Of a stretch of 64,000 bases of DNA, positions 59,046 to 64,000 are shown one piece after another. The translations under genes were made by a program, and so were the position numbers. The first letter of the stretch is position 1. Each line of letters starts with the position of its first letter. The stretch spans positions 75,868,297-75,932,296 of the forward strand of contig CM055278.1 of assembly GCA_029237695.1 (NCBI GenBank). Reading direction: 5' to 3'. Below the pieces are notes generated by a model. That model was not told the DNA's origin, did no database searches, and was given only the letters and a program-made list of their open reading frames with translations. The DNA is from Conchocele bisecta (taxonomy: Eukaryota > Mollusca > Bivalvia > Lucinida > Thyasiridae).

Positions 59046-60414
59046 TATAAGCCACGTTATATGAGGCTGCATTTGTTGGGCGAACTGATCAGCAGCTACA
59101 AGTATAGCGAGTCACTACGCTAGTGAGTCACTATTCTATAAGCCACGTTATATCAGGCTGCATTTGCTGGACTAACTTCTTTTTTTTATCTTATATTTAA
59201 GGGTAGGAATTGGCTCGAGGACCTTCCAAACCCGGGCATTTGAACCCAAAAGTGGCAGGCCAATCACCGTTGGCCCGTTTGTTTCCGAATTTACTAATAT
59301 CTGCCATACAGTCGAAATATGTGCATTAAATGAAGGAGGCAATGAGGCGGTTAATTTAACCTAGATAGTTCATTCTCCTATCGCACGAAGCCGGTATGTA
59401 AGACCGTGAAAAAGGCTGAGTGTGAGTGCATGTGATATATGGAGATTCAGCCGTAACAATGTTATCCTATATAATGATGATATTTGACGATCGGTCAGGG
59501 CATAACATATCAGGCTGGGAATGATCGATATTTGGTTATGCAAAGTATGATGTAATATGTTTTCGGGCCCCTCTACTGTCGTTTCGCGGCTTATCGTTAT
59601 ATACGATTTGCTATTATTCGAGTTCATGTTTGGCGTTTATCTGTTACTATTTGGTTATATGGCAATGTGTTTCACATATTCTGAAGACGAAAGAAAAAGA
59701 GAAGATAATACACGGCGGTATAGCAATTTCCCATATATTAGTGAGTGGCCCATACCATACCGCCGGCCATGGTCCAAAAAGTTAAATTTGATTTCAGAAG
59801 ATGCATATTACAGTCAATAATGTTTAATAATAGTAATGCAGGCGGCCAATTCCGGTCTATTCTGCATTACTCCGTGAGATGAATGGTGGGGAAACCGGAG
59901 TACCCGGGGAAAACCACCTCCTCCGGCAAGTAATGACAACTTCACATACGCCGGTGTAGAGGTGATGAGTTGTGATCGAACAGCTACCGGGGACCAATGC
60001 AGGCTCTTTACTGCCGGTCAAAATGACGGCATCAGCTACTGTCAATCCATGCCCGGCGCCCGGCCACACCGCAACGATGTCCATTTGGTTATACAACATA
60101 TCTTTTAAAACAAGAGAACATGTATGATTAAGGGTTAAACAGGAGGCGATTGGCTGCCATCATTAACCTCTGAAGAAGAAGTATAGGGTGCGGTCGCCAG
60201 TATTGGAAGACGATTATTGGTCAGTTGGAGTTGTGGTAGAGGTTGCAAGTTGTCCTAGTCCATGTATATGGTGTCATCGGACTTGTGTATGGTACAGAGG
60301 GAGGGGTGGGCAGTGATATGTATATTTATTATTACATAGGTAATCTATATATATATATATACATCTATATATTGTCGAATATATTGGTTGTCATACTGGT
60401 TATATTATGTTATG
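59046..60414. other. Repeat debris and one orphan open frame
   Basis: AAGCCACGTTATAT repeats lie at 59045 and 59140. A dispersed repeat with GGAAACCGGAGTACCCGGGG at 59890 is of a type I know as common in bivalves. An 87-codon frame at 59557-59820 (hydrophobic LLLFEFMFGVYLLLFGYMAM, then charged) has neither promoter nor splice context. (TA)n at 60342-60372. Confidence 0.35.
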
Positions 60415-61345
60415 CTTGGAGATTGGGTTTGCGTAAATTTATTTAGTTTAGCTTCATGTATTAGCCCCTACGAGCCTGTACATATCGTCTCGTTAATATC
60501 CCAGTACTAATCCTCGATAAGGCAATTCATACCAGATAGACTTTCCCGGGCCAGTTCCGATCGAGTACATACCCATTGGATGGGGGAGAGATCACTTGTC
60601 GTATATTTATATCTACAGCCTGATACTAATATGTAATAGACTTTTTCAGATTGGGTTTGTCTTAATTTATTTAGCTTAACTTCATGTGTTAGCCCACTGA
60701 GCCTGTACACATGAAGTACATGTACAAATGTACCAATTGTTGTACTTTCACATGCGTCTGCATCATGCGAAACAATCAACAGTGGTACACAGTGCCAGCT
60801 TCTGGCCCAGGTGAAGCTCCAACGTATCGGGTTCTCGGCGTCCGCATACCAAAGTATAATGCCTCACACGAAACATACACGTATACATACGTACATTTAT
60901 ATACCTCCCGCATACAGGCACATTTAACTTAAGATTCTAAAAAAAAAACACATGAAATTCACATGTAATGCTATTGGGAAAGGATGAGCACTAAATACAT
61001 TGTTTCAATGTACATGTATTGATGATATAACATATATACAACCTATATGCTGTTATTTTTGGAGATTGGGTTCTGATTGGGTTGGGCTACCGCACCCCAC
61101 CTAATACATGTTATAGGTCACTTGTCTTATATTTATATTTACAGTCTGATACTAATAGACTTTTTCAGATTGGGTTTGTCTTAATTGATTTAGTTTAACT
61201 TCATGCGTTAGCCTACACGAGCCTGTACATATCGTCTCGTTAATTTCCCAGTACTAATCATCGATAAGGCAATCCATACCAGAGATACGTTCTCGGGCCA
61301 GTTCCGATCGAGTACAGACCCATTGGTGGATCACTTGTCTTATAT
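60415..61345 (+). repeat. Direct duplications of a block of about 250 bp
   Basis: CGAGCCTGTACATATCGTCT, CCAGTACTAATC(C/A)TCGATAAGG and CAGTTCCGATCGAGTACA(T/G)AC occur at 60470-60575 and 61215-61325. GATTGGGTTTG(T/C)(C/G)TTAA(T) with TTAACTTCATG occurs three times (60421, 60651, 61168). No coding content. Confidence 0.65.
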
Positions 61346-61775
61346 TTATATTAGTTATATGTTGCTATGTTTTGAGATTTGTTCTGATTGTGTTGGGCTA
61401 CCGCACCCCACATAATACATGTTAACGTTAACTACATGTATATACATCCTAATTGTAAACATAAGCTGCGTACATGGATCTTGCAACATTGTCAACCAGT
61501 GACGATATTTACAGTAGTTTTCATATCTGGGATGGAGACAATGGGGCCTAGTGTCACGGACGTAACTTAGCTAGGACAACTCCATCTTATTTTTAGTTTG
61601 TTCCTACCCTTAGTATCGGTGTATACATGTGTACATGTATTGTATTTTGAAGTATGATTCATTATATTATTTAATTGTGCAGAATTTATTATTATTATTT
61701 TTTATATTTTTGGAGCAGCGGTATTATGTTATATTTTATTCCAGTACCCTGTCACCTTAATGTATTTTAGTACAG
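61346..61775. other. Probable LINE 3' UTR and flank
   Basis: Lies directly downstream of the minus-strand LINE stop. It has an (AAT)n-like run on the minus strand (61689-61702). The 3' boundary of the element cannot be fixed. Confidence 0.35.
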
Positions 61776-64000
61776 CTAAGTGTATTTCCGTTTCACATTC
61801 TTTAGGGGGGATATTAAATTATATAGGAACGATATAATATTATTTTTTAAGCAAACAGCGGCTAAATCTTTTCTTGCTGATTTATGCGTTGGACAGAAGA
61901 AGAAATAGTGGTGCAGTTCTTCTATTTCGTCTTCATCGCACTGACTACAGTTTATATCTATATCAATATTGCTGCCCTGTGGATAACGATTTGCCTTTAT
62001 ACCATTTCTGCCTAATCTAAGTCGTGTGATTATTCTGTCTGCCCGCCTATCCTTACTGTATAATTTACACGTAACTGGGATTGTGGGAATAATTGATTGC
62101 AGTATGTGCCCACCGTGCTTACTTTCATGAATGTTATTCCAACGTGTTTGCCATTTGTATCTTGATTTTTTGTTAATAACAGAATATATTTCTCTATGAG
62201 TAGGTAGTGTTAATTCATCAGTGCCTGTCAAATGTGCTGAAGCAGCCGCGCGATCTGCTTCTTCATTACCGGGTATTCCAATATGGGAAGGGACCCAGTC
62301 TATACTTATAAGCTTGCCCTGTTCAACTGTTCTGCTTATTAGTGTCTTAATGTCATGTATTTTGTCGGGTCTCGTTTTAGATGTACCTGAATTAATAGCT
62401 TGAACAGAGCTTAATGAATCTGTTATAAGTACGGTGTTTTTGTAGTCATTTAGCGTAAGGTTGTATATAAGGCCCTTTCTATGGCAATAAGCTCTGCTGT
62501 AAATACACTTAGAGTGGATGCCAACTTATATTGTTCTATATGATCTAGTTGGGGTACCACAAAAGTAGCTGATGTTATTCCTAGTTCTGAATTTTTGCTA
62601 CCGTCCGTGTATATCTGTAGCGTGTCTTTCCAAGGGTGGTGAATGTAATCTGTTGCGTTTTTAAGGCTGAGGGCTGGATCCCTATTCTTATCTATTATTA
62701 TTTCTATAACGTCAGACCTTGCTGTGATTTCAAATGGGTAATAAGGTATGTGTGTGAAGAATGGTTGTATTTTACAGTCATTTAGTCCATATTCTTCTTT
62801 TAGGCTTATAGCGTTCATTGCATAACATGTTTTTATATTATTATTGTTAGATTGATACTTTTTATTCGGTTTACTAGGACCTCTTTTAATTCTTAACATG
62901 TTTTATTTATATGTACGTTTGGGTTTTATTAGTTCGTTAAGTGGTATGTTAGCACCATGTGGCTGGGTGCGGGCCCAGTATTTTAGTAAATTACATTCAC
63001 GTCGCAGATCCAGTGGTTGTACAACTATTTCTACTTCTATTGCTGCGGCTCTAGTTGATTGATAGGCACCCGTTGCTACTTTTAATGCTGCTCTTTGAAT
63101 TATTTCTAGTTTATTTAGATGACTTGCCGCTGCGTCTTTGTATAACAACATACAGCCGTAGTCCATTTTAGATAGTTTTAATGCTTTATAGAATCGTAGG
63201 AGAGACGGTTTGTCTGCTCCATATGATGTACCTGATATAAGTTTCATTAGATTAAGGTCCTTCCTACACCGTTGGACTAGGTCTGTTACATGAGGACCCC
63301 AGGTTAATCTGTCGTCTAATATCATACCTAGAAAGTTTGCACATTTCTTATAAGGGATTGATTGGTTGTTCACCACTAGATTTTTTATTCTATAGTGCTG
63401 TTCTCTTTTATAGGTATACCGCTGCTCCACATCTTTATAGCACAATGTTCCTCCGTTATGAAATATGACTGCCTCAGTTTTAAGTGGGGAGATTTGAAAC
63501 CCCCATTTATTTTGCCATATTGTAATTTTATCTAGTGATGTCTGTACAACTCCGAGGGCTACATCTAGATTCGCATGTGCATTCCAGATCGCGCTGTCAT
63601 CAGCAAATTGTGAGGTTCTTTTTTAGTATTCTTATTAGCATTAAAGCTTTTTTACGTGTATTCTTATTACAAAAGACCATTGTTATTCTTATTAGCATTG
63701 TTAAGTTCAGTATGCAGTGTGTCAATCATGATGTTGAATAATATTGGACTAACGACGCTGCCCTGGGGGCAACCATTATCTATGTTTTGGAATTCGGAGT
63801 GCTCTGTTCCTATTCTGACTCTAATTTTCCTGCCCGTAAGAAATTTGTCAAGCCATAACACCATTCTGTTATTTATGCCCTTCTCTATGAGTTGCTCTAT
63901 TGTTCCCTTTGTCCACATTAGGTCAAAGGCTTTCTCTAGGTCTAAGAACACAGCAACGACCGTTTTCTTTTCCATCATAGCTGTTTTAATTACGGTTTCC
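61776..64000 (-). pseudogene. LINE (I/Jockey-like) ORF2: RT, RNase H, zinc knuckle; 5' end beyond window
   Basis: Read downward from 64000, the reverse transcriptase starts at VAVFLDLEKAFDLMWTKGTI, then PQGSVVSPILFNIMID and FADDSAIWNAHANLDVALGV (about 63600-63550). Thumb/connection (63445-62903): NFLGMILDDRLTWGPHVTDL and MDYGCMLLYKDAA. RNase H: IYTDGSKNSELGITSATFVV, FTAELIAIERAL, LITDSLSSVQAINSG and DWVPSHIGIPGNEEADRAA. Then a C-terminal motif CSQCDEDEIEELHHYFFFCP and a stop at 61776. Breaks: a 57-nt in-frame insertion with stops (63620-63690), a one-base loss in an A run before FADD, TAA at 62903-62905, and a frameshift near 62455. RNase H plus a C-terminal knuckle favours the I/R1/Jockey group. 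Inactive copy. Confidence 0.8.

Noticed and set aside
59557..59820. Small membrane protein gene
   Set aside because: One hydrophobic segment in an isolated 87-codon frame among repeats; no supporting signals, so listed only as an orphan frame.

Overview
This window looks like AT-rich, intron-containing animal DNA crowded with repeats. The best guess is a bivalve mollusc. The reasons are: pearl-/HINE-like repeats with 160-190 bp tandem cores; repeats containing GATCAGCCTG..GCACAGTCTG, which I know from bivalve genomes; tRNA-derived SINE pieces; mariner-, TTAA- and Academ-like DNA transposon relics; and an I/Jockey-type LINE. No bacterial, organellar or viral genes were recognised. The species cannot be named from the sequence. 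Everything here was read by eye, with no database search.

Two multi-exon host-type genes can be assembled because splice sites and codon phases agree across introns. (1) Positions 1908-13768, + strand: three exons encode a KMT5A-like SET domain. They are followed by a 5-kb array of tandemly duplicated 81-nt phase 0-0 cassette exons, then a large exon with two zinc-binding motifs and a recombinase-like helical region, an acidic exon, and a basic Trp-rich (Myb/SANT-like) last exon. The large exon carries a 38-bp tandem duplication and at least two further frame breaks, so this copy is either decaying or mis-assembled there. (2) Positions 30171-38452, + strand: four exons encode an unrecognised 213-residue secreted protein with 14 cysteines, with a TATA box upstream and AATAAA downstream. 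Its second intron is an array of copies of the end of exon 2 including the 5' splice site. Its third intron holds about 5.1 kb of a 34-bp satellite.

Layout: 0-2 kb foldback and SINE debris; 2-14 kb SET gene; 15-17 kb mariner-like MITE, minisatellite and a large CTGT/CGTGT/CTGC microsatellite; 17-20.8 kb mostly featureless; 20.9-22.2 kb palindrome-flanked 45-bp minisatellite; 22.8-29.4 kb MITEs, including two TTAA-flanked copies of one family; 30-38.5 kb secreted-protein gene; 39.7-43.6 kb LINE endonuclease scrap and a TIR element with repeated subterminal motifs; 43.6-49.8 kb pearl-like array split by an Academ-like transposon; 49.8-54.8 kb a second Academ-like transposon in the opposite orientation; 54.8-55.4 kb Harbinger transposase fragment; 55.7-59.1 kb pearl-like arrays; 59.1-61.7 kb anonymous repeats; 61.8-64 kb a LINE on the minus strand running off the window.
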